A DNA stretch of 64,000 nt from Frondihabitans sp. PAMC 28766 (GTDB lineage Bacteria > Actinomycetota > Actinomycetes > Actinomycetales > Microbacteriaceae), in assembly GCF_001577365.1 (NCBI RefSeq), contig NZ_CP014513.1, positions 3,658,001-3,722,000 of the forward strand. Direction: 5' to 3'. The number at the start of each line of letters is the position of its first letter. Position 1 is the first letter of the stretch. This document shows positions 43,491-52,219 of the stretch, in pieces. Made by a program: the position numbers and the translations under genes. The notes under the pieces were generated by a model. It had not been told where the DNA came from. It did not search any database and saw only the letters and a list, made by a program, of their open reading frames with translations.

Positions 43491-44690
43491 GAGTTGCGAC
43501 TCGATCAGGCAGGCCGCCGAGAGCAGCGCCGCGTCGTCGCCGTACCGCCCCGCCAGCTGGAGACCGACGGGCAGGCCGGCCTCGGTCATGCCGCACGGGA
43601 TCACGATCGCCGGCTGCCCGGTCATGTTGTACGGGCCCGAGAAGATGCCCTCGACCTCTCCTTCGGGAGTGTCGATCGGCGGCGTCCACTCGGGCGACAC
43701 GAACGGCCCGGCAGGCCCGAGCAGGACGTCACAGTCGTCCAGAAGGGCGGCAGCCTCCGGCAGCAGCCGGTCGCGCTCTCTCAGCGCCTCGGCGTAGTCG
43801 GCCGCAGTCACTCGCGAGGCCACCTCGAACAGCCGACGAGTCGCCCCACCGAAGTGCTCCGGCCGGGCCGTCATGGCCTCGCCGTGCACCTGCCACGCCT
43901 CGAACAGGATGATCGCGGCGATCGAGTCGTTCAGCCGGTCGAGGGGCGCGCTGTCGATGTCGACGAGACGGTTCCCCTCCCCCAGTCTCTCGATCGCGGC
44001 GTCGACGGCGAGCCGCACGTCGACGTCGAGCCGCTCGTCGTCGAGCTGCGATCGCAGGATGCCGATGGTAAGGGATTCAGGCGGGCCGGCGACCTGCATC
44101 CTGGTCAGCGCCTCGACCGCTGTGACCGTCGTGGCGACGTCGACGGCGAGCAGCCCGACGTGGTCGAGCGTCGGCGCGAGCGCCTGGACACCGTCGACCG
44201 AGAACGTGCCGTGGGTCGGCTTGAAGCCGACGACGCCGCAGTAGTGCGCGGGCAGGCGGATCGAGCCGCCGGTGTCGGTGCCGAGAGCCAGCGGCACGGC
44301 GCCCGCGCCGACGAGGGCCGCCGACCCTCCGCTCGAGCCGCCGGCAGTGAGGCCGGGAGCCCGGGGGTTGCGGGCCTCGGGGAGGTCGGGGTGCTGCGCC
44401 CCTGCGGCGTACTCGAGCAGTGCGGCCAATACGACGACGTCGGCTCCTGCCGCCCGGAGGTCGGCGACGATCGGTGCGTCGGCGGCGGCTGGCGGGCCGG
44501 CCATGTCGTCGGGGTTGCCGTTGCCGCGAGGCTGGCCTTCGACGTCGATCATGTCCTTGACCGCCACCGCGAGACCGTGGAGCGGGCCCGCGGGGGCGGT
44601 CGAGGGCGACGAGGGGAGCACCCGGACGACCGCGTTCAGTGGGCGGCCGAGCTGTTCGACTCGGTCGCGAACCTCCTGCGATGCGTCCAT
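43476..44690 (-). CDS. Amidase signature family enzyme
   Basis: 404 residues. The Ser-cisSer-Lys triad is visible: Lys in VAVKDMID (~37-44), cis-Ser in GGSSGGSAALV (~116-126) and nucleophile Ser in GTDTGGSIRLPA (~136-147). Slightly shorter than most members at the C-terminus, but the core is whole. It hydrolyses an amide such as a peptide C-terminal amide. It follows the binding-protein gene and ends inside the promoter of the importer operon. Confidence 0.88.
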   Translation of the reverse strand: MDASQEVRDRVEQLGRPLNAVVRVLPSSPSTAPAGPLHGLAVAVKDMIDVEGQPRGNGNPDDMAGPPAAADAPIVADLRAAGADVVVLAALLEYAAGAQHPDLPEARNPRAPGLTAGGSSGGSAALVGAGAVPLALGTDTGGSIRLPAHYCGVVGFKPTHGTFSVDGVQALAPTLDHVGLLAVDVATTVTAVEALTRMQVAGPPESLTIGILRSQLDDERLDVDVRLAVDAAIERLGEGNRLVDIDSAPLDRLNDSIAAIILFEAWQVHGEAMTARPEHFGGATRRLFEVASRVTAADYAEALRERDRLLPEAAALLDDCDVLLGPAGPFVSPEWTPPIDTPEGEVEGIFSGPYNMTGQPAIVIPCGMTEAGLPVGLQLAGRYGDDAALLSAACLIESQLVFST

Positions 44691-44748
44691 GGTGCCCCTC
44701 TCGTCGTCGATGGCGGTGCTGGTGTCGCTGGTGCTGCTGATCCTGCTG

Positions 44749-46311
44749 CTAGCTCGTCTTGTAGACGTCCTGCAGCAGGTAGTTGCCGAGAGGCGTCACA
44801 TGGAATCCCTTGACCTTGGTCGTCGTCGCGTAGACGTACGGCGAGTAGAAGAGGTAGTCCAAGAAGGCGTCCTTGCTCGTCTGCTGCTGGAGCTGCGTGT
44901 AGAGGTTCTGACGCTTGGTCGTGTCGGTCTCGACCTCCGCCTCCTTGTTCAGCTTGATGACGGCCGCGTTGTTGTACGACGTGAACGCCGAGTTCGATCC
45001 GCCGGAGGGGTCGACGGCGAAGCTCGTCCACTCGTCGGGGTCGGGGATGTCCATCGTCCACGCCGACCAGGCCATGTCGAAGTCCGACTTGAGCCGTGCC
45101 TGCTTGTTCGCCGTCGGGTCGAGCTGCTGGATCTTCATCGTGATGCCGATCGCCTTCAGCTCGGACTGCATGATCTGCGCGATCGAGGCCTGGTTCGGGT
45201 CGCCCGACGAGATGAGCAGCGTCGTCGTGAAACCGTTCGGCTTCGTCGACGCGGCCATCTCCTTCTTGGCGGCCGCGACGTCGTACTTGGCCCCGCCCGC
45301 GTTCGACGAGAAGTAGGGCACACCCGGCATGAGCAGCGAGTAGGCGGGCTTGCCGTTGCCGTAGAGCACGGCCTTGACCATGGCCTGGCGGTCTGTCGCC
45401 TCCGAGATCGCCGTGCGGATGTGCGGATCGTTGAACGGCGCGCGCTTCTGGTTAAAGGCGATGTAGTCGATCTGGGTCGACGGGAACGTCTCGGCGTTCA
45501 CACCGCTCGCCGACTTGAGCGAGGCGAGGCTCGACCAGTCGGGAGTGTCGTCGATGTCGATCTGGCCGCCCTGCACCTGGAGCTTCCGGGTGTTGGCGTC
45601 GGGCACGACGTTCCAGGTGACGCTGCTGAGGTAGGGCTTGCCCTTCTGCCAGTAGTTCTTGTTGGCGGTGAGCTTCAGCGACTGCCCCTTCTTCCAGTAG
45701 TCCCAGACGTAGGGGCCGGTGCCGACGGGAGCCTTGTAGAACTCGGCCTTCGTCTTGCCGCCGTAGTTCGCGGGCACGATGCCGTTCGAGAACAGTGACA
45801 GGTCGGCGATGAGCGGGGCCCAGGCGTACTTCAGCTGGATGGTGACCGTGTTCGCGTCGGTCGCCGTGACGGTCTGGATGGCGGAGTTGATGAAGCCCCA
45901 GCCGGCGGCGCCGGTCGCGGTGTCCTGGTCGATCGAGAACTTCACGTCGGCGGCCGTGAGAGCCTTGCCGTTCGAGAACTTCACGCCCTTGCGGAGGTGG
46001 ATCGTGTAGGTCTTCTTGTCGGCCGACATCGTGTAGCCGGTGGCGAGCCACGGTTGCAGCTTCGTGCCGTCGGCGCTCGCCTGGAACAGCGGCTCCATGA
46101 TCTGCTCCATCACACGGATGGAGTTGTTGTCGAAGGTCGTCGTGTTGTCCATCGAGATGATGTCGGCCGAGCGGGCCATGACGAGGTTGCCGCCCTTCGT
46201 CGGCTTGCCGCTGCTCGAGGTCGAGCCGCCGCCGCCGGCACTGCAGCCGCTCAGCGTCAGCGCCGCGGCCGTGACCACTGCCGCGATCACTACTCCCAGG
46301 CGTTTCTTCAT
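44749..46311 (-). CDS. Peptide ABC transporter substrate-binding lipoprotein
   Basis: 520 residues from the ATG at 46311. The signal peptide ends in the lipobox LSGC (~22-25), followed by a Gly/Ser linker. SBP family 5 body: MEPLFQ region, YTIHLRKGVKFSNGKALTAADVKFS in parts, VGTGPYVW and RTAISEATDRQAMV. It delivers oligopeptides to the DppBCDF-type complex encoded downstream. Confidence 0.92.
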   Translation of the reverse strand: MKKRLGVVIAAVVTAAALTLSGCSAGGGGSTSSSGKPTKGGNLVMARSADIISMDNTTTFDNNSIRVMEQIMEPLFQASADGTKLQPWLATGYTMSADKKTYTIHLRKGVKFSNGKALTAADVKFSIDQDTATGAAGWGFINSAIQTVTATDANTVTIQLKYAWAPLIADLSLFSNGIVPANYGGKTKAEFYKAPVGTGPYVWDYWKKGQSLKLTANKNYWQKGKPYLSSVTWNVVPDANTRKLQVQGGQIDIDDTPDWSSLASLKSASGVNAETFPSTQIDYIAFNQKRAPFNDPHIRTAISEATDRQAMVKAVLYGNGKPAYSLLMPGVPYFSSNAGGAKYDVAAAKKEMAASTKPNGFTTTLLISSGDPNQASIAQIMQSELKAIGITMKIQQLDPTANKQARLKSDFDMAWSAWTMDIPDPDEWTSFAVDPSGGSNSAFTSYNNAAVIKLNKEAEVETDTTKRQNLYTQLQQQTSKDAFLDYLFYSPYVYATTTKVKGFHVTPLGNYLLQDVYKTS

Positions 46312-46381
46312 TGGATGCCTCACTACTTTCTGCACCTCGAGGGGTGCGGTGTCGCAGAACGTGTGGTGGAGGGGTGCGTAT

Positions 46382-46432
46382 TGTTAGTTACAGTAACGGC
46401 AGATTTTTTCGATCTTGTTACGTTTGAAAGAC
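46382..46432 (-). promoter_or_regulatory. Conserved 51-bp promoter/operator element, copy 2
   Basis: The second copy lies 71-121 bp before the binding-protein start. It has the same TTACTGTAA palindrome over the -10 and CGTAACAAG upstream. The RpiR-type protein encoded in the downstream operon is the obvious candidate regulator. It may also affect the divergent GNAT gene. Confidence 0.7.
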
Positions 46433-46446
46433 AAGGTAATGAAACG

Positions 46447-46923
46447 GTGAACGATGTGACCCCGGCCGTTTCGCTGCGCCCATTCGCGCCCGACGACACC
46501 GACGACGTGCTCTCGTGGTTCGCCGATCTCGACGAACTGCGACTCTTCGCCGGTTTTGCGGCGACGTGGCCCCTCACTCGTGACGACCTCGAAGCACGGG
46601 CTCTCGCGCCGGGCGTGCGTTCGTTCACGATGACGATCGCCGACGACCCCGTCGCCGGCCATGTCGACCTGGTGGACGAAGGCGGGCACGTCTTCCGTCT
46701 CGCCCGCATCGCGATCGCGCCGTCGCTGCGCGGGCGACGTCTCGCCGTTCCCCTGGTCGAGGCCGCCATCGTCGAGGCGAGGGCCCTCGGCGCGCGCTCG
46801 CTGTCGATGCACGTCGTGCCGGGCAACGAGCCCGCATTCCGGGCCTACTCGCGCGTCGGCTTCCGGGCCGGCGAGCCCAACCCCGAGCAGCCGGGCTACG
46901 TGCGGATGACTCTCGACCTCTGA
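46447..46923 (+). CDS. GNAT family N-acetyltransferase
   Basis: 158 residues from a GTG at 46447. The acetyl-CoA loop reads APSLRGRRLAVPLVEAA (~90-106; R/Q-x-x-G-x-G/A variant), followed by ARSLSMHVVPGNEPAFRAYSRVGF. RimI-like fold. It is divergent from the binding-protein gene; the substrate is unknown and could be an amino compound released by the peptide pathway. Confidence 0.82.
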   Translation: MNDVTPAVSLRPFAPDDTDDVLSWFADLDELRLFAGFAATWPLTRDDLEARALAPGVRSFTMTIADDPVAGHVDLVDEGGHVFRLARIAIAPSLRGRRLAVPLVEAAIVEARALGARSLSMHVVPGNEPAFRAYSRVGFRAGEPNPEQPGYVRMTLDL

Positions 46924-46941
46924 GCCTGCGGCGAGCGCCGT

Positions 46942-46962
46942 CTGTGTCGCCGACCGACACAG
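46942..46962. promoter_or_regulatory. Perfect 8-bp inverted repeat before the LCP gene
   Basis: CTGTGTCG (46942-46949) and CGACACAG (46955-46962) flank a 5-bp spacer, 18 bp after the GNAT stop. It could be a short terminator (no U-tract) or an operator for the LCP gene. Confidence 0.45.
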
Positions 46963-47033
46963 AACTGACACACACCCTCGCTAGCTTCGGCTCCGATCAG
47001 GCGCGCCCGGGCGCCCGACGGAATCGAGAAGAC

Positions 47034-48317
47034 ATGTCTGCTGCCTCCGACAAGAGACACGACGGCGCGGCCCGTCACGGCCGGCTCCCTCGCCGAAGCC
47101 CCGCCAAGACGGCGCTCAAGGCGATCGGAATCGCGGCCGTGGTCGCCGTGGTGGGTGCGGCATCGGCCGGCGGGATCGCCGCGTGGTCGCTGGCGCACAG
47201 CGCCGAGCCGTCGGTCGCGTTCCACGCGGCGGCACCGTCGGGCGCAGCGGTGCACAAGGCGCCCGCCCTCTCGGCCTTCAGCGGGGAGGTCAACATGCTC
47301 GTCGTGGCATCCGACACGCGCACGGGTCAGGGCGCAGGCTTCGACGACGCCGCGAACCTCCGCGGCAGCAGCGGCGTCGGCAACAACGACACCAACCTGC
47401 TCGTCCACATCAACCAGCAGCACACGAGCATGGCCGTGATCGATCTGCCCCGGGACCTGGTGGTGACGATGCCGGCCTGCGAAGACGACACGGGCACGGT
47501 CGAACCGGCTCGCACGGGCGTCATGCTCAACACGGCCCTCGCCGACGGCGGGGTGAACCACGGTCTCCAGTGCGTCGCCTCGGCCGTGGCCTCGCTGACC
47601 GGCGTGCAGATCGACTACGCGGCGATGCTGCAGTTCGACGGGGTCGTCAGGATGACGGATGCGATCGGAGGCGTGTCCGTCTGCCTCGCGACGCCCATCG
47701 TCGACGACAACGTCACGCCGGCACTCGATCTCACTGCCGGCACCCACGTGCTGCAGGGCGCGCAGGCCGCTGCCTTCCTCCGCACCCGCGACAGCGTCGG
47801 CTACGGCGGCGACACCGCCCGCATCAGCAACCAGCAGGTGTTCATGTCGGCCCTGATGCGGCAGATCGTGTCGAGCGGCACCCTGTCGAACCCGGTACGG
47901 CTCTACTCGCTCGCATCGGCCGCCCTGAAGAGCGTTCAGAAGTCGTCGACCCTCGATGTGCCGACGGTCGTCAAGATCGCCCTGGCCGTGAAGAGCATCG
48001 GGCTCGGCAACATCGTCTTCCTGCAGTATCCGACTGTGGCCGACCCGGCGGACAGCGCACACCTGCTGGCGGATCCCGACGGCGTCACGATCCTGAAGCA
48101 CGCCCTGTCGACGAATCAGGCGATCCAGCTCTCGCCCGGCAGCCTCGGTCAGTCGGCGCGACTCGCGACCCCTGCACCCGCAGCAACCACCGCCCCCTCC
48201 CCTGCTTCTTCGGCGCCTTCGTCAACCGGGGCGTCGTCGGCATCAGCCGCCGTCCTGCCCGACACGTCGACCGGGCAGAGCGCGGCTCAAGAGACGTGCA
48301 CCGGCAAGGGGGACTAG
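47034..48317 (+). CDS. LytR-CpsA-Psr (LCP) family glycopolymer transferase
   Basis: 427 residues from the ATG at 47034 (GAGAAG upstream). A cytoplasmic basic N-terminus, one helix (IGIAAVVAVVGAASAGGIAA, ~23-42), then the LCP domain (~85-330): VVASDTR, NDTNLLVHINQ, VIDLPRDLVV with the substrate Arg, and FLRTRDSV. The C-terminus is a Pro/Ser/Thr-rich tail. LCP proteins attach teichoic-acid-like or arabinogalactan-like polymers to peptidoglycan outside the membrane. The neighbouring two-component system may control it. Confidence 0.9.
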   Translation: MSAASDKRHDGAARHGRLPRRSPAKTALKAIGIAAVVAVVGAASAGGIAAWSLAHSAEPSVAFHAAAPSGAAVHKAPALSAFSGEVNMLVVASDTRTGQGAGFDDAANLRGSSGVGNNDTNLLVHINQQHTSMAVIDLPRDLVVTMPACEDDTGTVEPARTGVMLNTALADGGVNHGLQCVASAVASLTGVQIDYAAMLQFDGVVRMTDAIGGVSVCLATPIVDDNVTPALDLTAGTHVLQGAQAAAFLRTRDSVGYGGDTARISNQQVFMSALMRQIVSSGTLSNPVRLYSLASAALKSVQKSSTLDVPTVVKIALAVKSIGLGNIVFLQYPTVADPADSAHLLADPDGVTILKHALSTNQAIQLSPGSLGQSARLATPAPAATTAPSPASSAPSSTGASSASAAVLPDTSTGQSAAQETCTGKGD

Positions 48318-48376
48318 CGGCGCCCCCGGATCCTGGCATCCTGATCAGCAGGAGATTTCGAACGATCGGGGGCGAC

Positions 48377-49063
48377 ATGACACCGAACACACCCGAGGCG
48401 GGCCGCCGCCCGGTCGTGCTCGTGGCCGAGGACGACGACGACGTGCGCGAGACGACGGCCCTCGTGCTCGAGCGGCGCGGATTCGACGTCCGAGTCGCGC
48501 GCGACGGCCTCGAGGCGCTGTCGGCCTGCGTCGACGACGCGCCCGACATCGCGCTCCTCGACATCGCGATGCCCCGGATGAACGGCCTGGCGCTGACCCG
48601 TCGGCTCCGCGAGCTGGGCATCCCCGTCGTCCTCCTCTCGGCACGCGCACTGCCCTCCGACATCATCGGCGGGCTCGACCTCGGCGCCGACGACTACGTC
48701 ACGAAGCCCTTCGACCCCGACATTCTGACGGCCCGCATCCGCTCGGTACTGCGCCGCTACAGCGAGCCCGCCACGGTCGACGAGACGTTCGGCGACTTCA
48801 CCCTCGACCGCGACGCCATGGTCGTCCGCCGAGGTGCCGAGGCCGTGAGCCTCAGCCCGACCGAGCTGAAGCTGCTCATCGTGCTGCTCGACAACCGCGG
48901 CCTCGCGCTGAGCCGCGACCAGCTGGTCTCGATGGTCTGGGGCGACGAGGGCTGGGGCTACGGCCGCGTGGTCGACACGAACGTCCAGCGGCTGCGGAAG
49001 AAGCTCGACACGGCCGGCATCGAGACCGTGCGAGGCATCGGCTACCGGATGGACAGCGCGTGA
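48377..49063 (+). CDS. OmpR/PhoB family response regulator
   Basis: 228 residues. The receiver domain has the acidic EDDDD pocket, phospho-acceptor Asp in ALLDIAMPRM (~58) and Lys in DDYVTKPF (~107). The C-terminal winged helix contains LSPTELKLLIVLLDN and RVVDTNVQRLRKKLD. Its stop overlaps the GTG of the sensor kinase. Confidence 0.92.
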   Translation: MTPNTPEAGRRPVVLVAEDDDDVRETTALVLERRGFDVRVARDGLEALSACVDDAPDIALLDIAMPRMNGLALTRRLRELGIPVVLLSARALPSDIIGGLDLGADDYVTKPFDPDILTARIRSVLRRYSEPATVDETFGDFTLDRDAMVVRRGAEAVSLSPTELKLLIVLLDNRGLALSRDQLVSMVWGDEGWGYGRVVDTNVQRLRKKLDTAGIETVRGIGYRMDSA

Positions 49064-50321
49064 GCACGTCGGCCCGCTGGTCCACCTCGCCGCCGACGCA
49101 GCCCGCCATCGCGTCGCGGGTGCCACTGTGGCAGTCGTTGCGCGCCCGCACGGCGGTCGCGTTCTCGCTGTTCACCATCGCGCTGATCCTGATATCGGGG
49201 GCCCTGTTCGCCAACGCCTCGCTCTCCGGCGCGCGTGATCAGCTGCGTGACGAGGCTGCGGGGCAGCTGCGGCTCGCCCTCGCCGGGCGCGCACTCGGCG
49301 GCTCGCTGCCCGCCAATGCGTCGCTGAATCCGGCCGTGCTTCCGGCCCCAGCCGCCCGGGCCCTCGACGACAAGTCGATCGTCACCTTCGACGACGGGCG
49401 CTTCATGTGGGCCGCCGAGAGGCTCGAGCCCGAGGCCGTGCTGTCGGTCAAGCTGTCCAACGCGCCCGTCGACCGGCAGTGGGCCGAGCTGCGCTCGACG
49501 TTCGTCATCGCCGGCATCGCGTCGGCCGTCGCTTCGATCGTGATCGGCTGGCTGATCGCCGGCAGCCTGACGCGCCGCCTGCGCCGGGTCGCGGGGTCGA
49601 TCAACCAGGCCGTCGACGGCGAGATGGGCGCCCTGCCCGAGGGGCGTGACGAGGTGGCCGTCATCTCGCTCGGCATCGCGCGCTCGGCCGAGAACCTCCG
49701 CCTGCGGCTCGACCGCGAGCGAGCGTTCGCCGCCGACGTCGCGCACGATCTGAAGACACCGCTCACCGCTCTGGTCAGCGCGTCGTCGCTCCTCGACGAG
49801 AGCCCCGACAGCCAGCGGGTGCGGCACCAGATCCGACGCATGCAGACCCTGGTCGAAGACCTGCTCGAGCTGGGCCGGGCCGAGGCGGGCATCGACGCCG
49901 TCACCGTCGAGACGGTGCACCTGCCCACCCTCGTCCGCGACATCGTCGAGACCTCCCCGAGGCGCACGACTGCACCGTCGTCGTCGAGCACGACGGCTAC
50001 GCGAGCGTCGACTCCCGGCGCCTCTCACGCGTGCTGGTCAATCTGCTCGCCAACGCGGCACGGCACGGCCGCCCGCCGATCGAGATCACCCTCGCGAGCT
50101 CGACGATCACGGTGCAGGATCACGGCGCCGGGTTCCCCGACGACATCCTGCAGGCGGGCCCGCAGCGCTTCGCCCGCCGCGGCGCGAGTGGCGGCGCCGG
50201 CCTCGGCCTCGCGATCGCCGTGCAGCACGCGACCGCCATGGGCCTCCAGCTCACCCTCCGCAACGCCGAGCGCGGAGGGGCCGTCGTCGAGATCGGGCTC
50301 GCGGCCGAGCAGGGGGCCTGA
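49060..50321 (+). pseudogene. Sensor histidine kinase, frameshifted between HisKA and HATPase
   Basis: The GTG at 49060 overlaps the regulator stop. Two membrane helices (~33-55 and ~147-170) flank a short ~90-residue extracytoplasmic sensor. HAMP follows, then the H-box DVAHDLKTPLTALVS. After IVETS the frame fails; the expected continuation (EAHDCTVVVEHDGYASVDSRR, then the N-box LVNLLANAARHG and G-box HGAGFPDD, GGAGLGLAIA) lies in another frame to the stop at 50321. One more C in the run at 49955-49958 restores a ~420-residue kinase. Confidence 0.8.
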
Positions 50322-50328
50322 CCCCGGG

Positions 50329-51048
50329 TCAGCGGCTGCCGCCGTAGGCCGCGGGCACCAGGTCGAGGCGGGCCTCACCGCTCTCGACGAGGTGCAGGAC
50401 GGCGTCGGCGACCTGGTCGGGCGTGTCGAAGTCGGCACCCGACGTCATCGCTTCGGCGTCGGCGCGACCGGCCCGGATCGAGGTGAGGAACTCGGTGCTG
50501 GTGGCGAACGGGATGACCGTCGACACCGTGATGCCGGTGCCGTCGAGCTCGTTGCGAGCGATCGCCGAGAGTCGCTCGAGGGCGATCTTCGACGCGACGT
50601 AGCCACCCGTTCCCGGCACGTCGCCGAAAGTCGTGCCCGAGCTCACGTTCACGATGGCCCCGGCCTTCTGGCGACGCATGGCAGGCAGGACGGCCTGCAT
50701 GGCCGCCAGAGGTGCGACGAGGTTGAGCTCGAGAACGGCGCGGAAGTCGTCGAGATCGATCTGCTCGACCGTGGCCTGTAGACCCTGGCCGGCGTTGTTC
50801 ACGAGCACGTCGACGCGCCCGAACTCGTCGAGGGCCCGCTCGACGAGCGAGTCGAGGTCGGCTCGGTCGGTGACGTCGCAGCGCACGGCGACGGCGTGCG
50901 CGAGTTCGTCGGCGAGCGCCGTGATCCTGTCTTCGCGTCGAGCTGCCAGCACCACGCGGGCGCCGCGGACTGACGCGGCCCGAGCGGTGGCGGCACCGAT
51001 GCCCGAGGATGCGCCGGTGATCACGATCACAGAATTGTCGATCTGCAT
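50329..51048 (-). CDS. SDR family oxidoreductase
   Basis: 239 residues from the ATG at 51048 with a strong GGAAGGAG; the longer upstream start is rejected. TGASSGIG (~10-17), NNAG (~83-86), VSSGTTF and the catalytic YVASK (~147-151) are present. Resembles the YdfG-like serine/short-chain group. It is divergent from the TetR gene at 51140, with a perfect palindrome between them. Confidence 0.88.
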   Translation of the reverse strand: MQIDNSVIVITGASSGIGAATARAASVRGARVVLAARREDRITALADELAHAVAVRCDVTDRADLDSLVERALDEFGRVDVLVNNAGQGLQATVEQIDLDDFRAVLELNLVAPLAAMQAVLPAMRRQKAGAIVNVSSGTTFGDVPGTGGYVASKIALERLSAIARNELDGTGITVSTVIPFATSTEFLTSIRAGRADAEAMTSGADFDTPDQVADAVLHLVESGEARLDLVPAAYGGSR

Positions 51049-51089
51049 TGCTGCTCCTTCCTGGCGGCCCGAGTGGACCGCTGGAGACA

Positions 51090-51111
51090 TACGCTACGCC
51101 TGAGTAGCGTA
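51090..51111. promoter_or_regulatory. TetR operator between SDR and TetR genes
   Basis: TACGCTAC (51090-51097) and GTAGCGTA (51104-51111) form a perfect inverted repeat with a 6-bp spacer, centred in the divergent promoter. The geometry is typical for a TetR dimer controlling both genes. Confidence 0.75.
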
Positions 51112-51139
51112 AATCGACAGCCCGGGATACTCTTCTGAC

Positions 51140-51772
51140 GTGAAGCCCTTGCCCCGCACCGACGCGACGAAGCCCGCCGTGGGGCGAACCGGCCGCCCGT
51201 TCGACCACTCGAGCGACGCGACGATCCTGGCCACCGCCCTCGACCTCGTCGGCGAGCGAGGGTACGACCGGCTCACGCTCGACGAGGTCGCGGCGCGCAC
51301 GGGCAAGGCCAAGACGACGCTCTACCGGAGGTGGGCGACGAAGGAGGACCTCGCGCTGGCTGCCATCCGCTCGATCGGGCGGCCGCCCGAGGTCGATGCG
51401 CTGCCGGATCACGGGTCGCTCCGGTCGGATCTGATCGCGGTCGTGGATTCGACGTGGCTCGGTGGCTCCGAACGGCGCCTCGCGGTCTTCGCAGGGCTCG
51501 CGTCGGCCACTCGCAGCTCAGCGAGCCTGGGGGACGTCGTCCGCTCGGAGGTGACCGAACCGTACGTCGAGGTGTACCGGCGGATCTTGGAGCGCGCAGC
51601 CGAGCGAGGCGAGATCCTCGCGGGCATGATCGCGAAGATCCCCGTGGTCGCCGAGGTGGTCCCCGCGATGAGCACGCACCGCTTGAACGCCGTGGGCGAG
51701 ACGGCTCCGCGCGACTTCTACGTCACCGTGATCGATGACATCGTGCTCCCGGCCCTCGGCGTCGCCTCCTGA
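51140..51772 (+). CDS. TetR/AcrR family regulator
   Basis: 210 residues from a GTG. The HTH (~28-73) includes LTLDEVAARTGKAKTTLYRRW; the ligand domain is of the TetR_C_16-like type ending FYVTVIDDIVLPALG. It is the probable repressor of the divergent SDR gene through the palindrome at 51090-51111. Confidence 0.88.
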   Translation: MKPLPRTDATKPAVGRTGRPFDHSSDATILATALDLVGERGYDRLTLDEVAARTGKAKTTLYRRWATKEDLALAAIRSIGRPPEVDALPDHGSLRSDLIAVVDSTWLGGSERRLAVFAGLASATRSSASLGDVVRSEVTEPYVEVYRRILERAAERGEILAGMIAKIPVVAEVVPAMSTHRLNAVGETAPRDFYVTVIDDIVLPALGVAS

Positions 51773-51785
51773 TCGCACGCACCTC

Positions 51786-51836
51786 TTGACAACGGCGCCT
51801 TGCCCTGGTTGGTTAGTTACACAGGTAATTAACCAA
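51786..51836 (+). promoter_or_regulatory. Promoter with a near-perfect palindromic GntR operator
   Basis: TTGACA (51786-51791) is followed by a 28-bp palindrome, TTGGTTAGTTAC (51809-51820), ACAG, GTAATTAACCAA (51825-51836), with one mismatched pair. It lies where the -10 and transcription start should be, 20 bp before the GntR gene, and fits autorepression by the YtrA-type regulator. Confidence 0.75.
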
Positions 51837-51856
51837 CGAAGCGGGAGGGAGGGCGA

Positions 51857-52219
51857 ATGATCGAAGAAGGCAAGCCGATCTTCGTCCAGATCGCCGAGCA
51901 GGTCGAGAACGACATCCTCGCCGGCGTCTACCCGCCCGAGACCCAGGTGCCGTCGACGAACGAGTTCGCCGCGTTCCATCGCATCAACCCGGCCACCGCC
52001 GGCAAGGGCGTGAACCGCCTCGTCGACGACGGCATTCTCTACAAGAAGCGCGGCATCGGCATGTTCGTCACGGCCGACGCCCGCGAGCGCCTCATGGCGC
52101 GCCGCCGCCAGTCGTTCCGCGACGAATTCGTCGCGCCGCTCCTTCGCGAGGCCGAAAATCTCGGTATCGGCCCCGACCAACTCACCGACATGATCCTCAC
52201 GGAAGGCATCAGAGCATGA
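51857..52219 (+). CDS. GntR family regulator, YtrA subfamily
   Basis: 120 residues, the short YtrA form: a GntR winged helix (PIFVQIAEQVENDILAGVYP, VPSTNEFAAFHRINPATAGKG, LYKKRGIGMFV) and a ~45-residue dimerisation tail. It has a GGGAGGGAGG leader. It overlaps the ABC ATPase gene. YtrA-type repressors respond to cell-envelope antibiotics and control adjacent ABC exporters. Confidence 0.92.
   Translation: MIEEGKPIFVQIAEQVENDILAGVYPPETQVPSTNEFAAFHRINPATAGKGVNRLVDDGILYKKRGIGMFVTADARERLMARRRQSFRDEFVAPLLREAENLGIGPDQLTDMILTEGIRA

Noticed and set aside
27918..46311. Microcystin (mlr) degradation cluster
   Set aside because: The peptide island lacks MlrA CAAX-type protease and MlrC DUF1485 homologues; only the general substrate class is similar.
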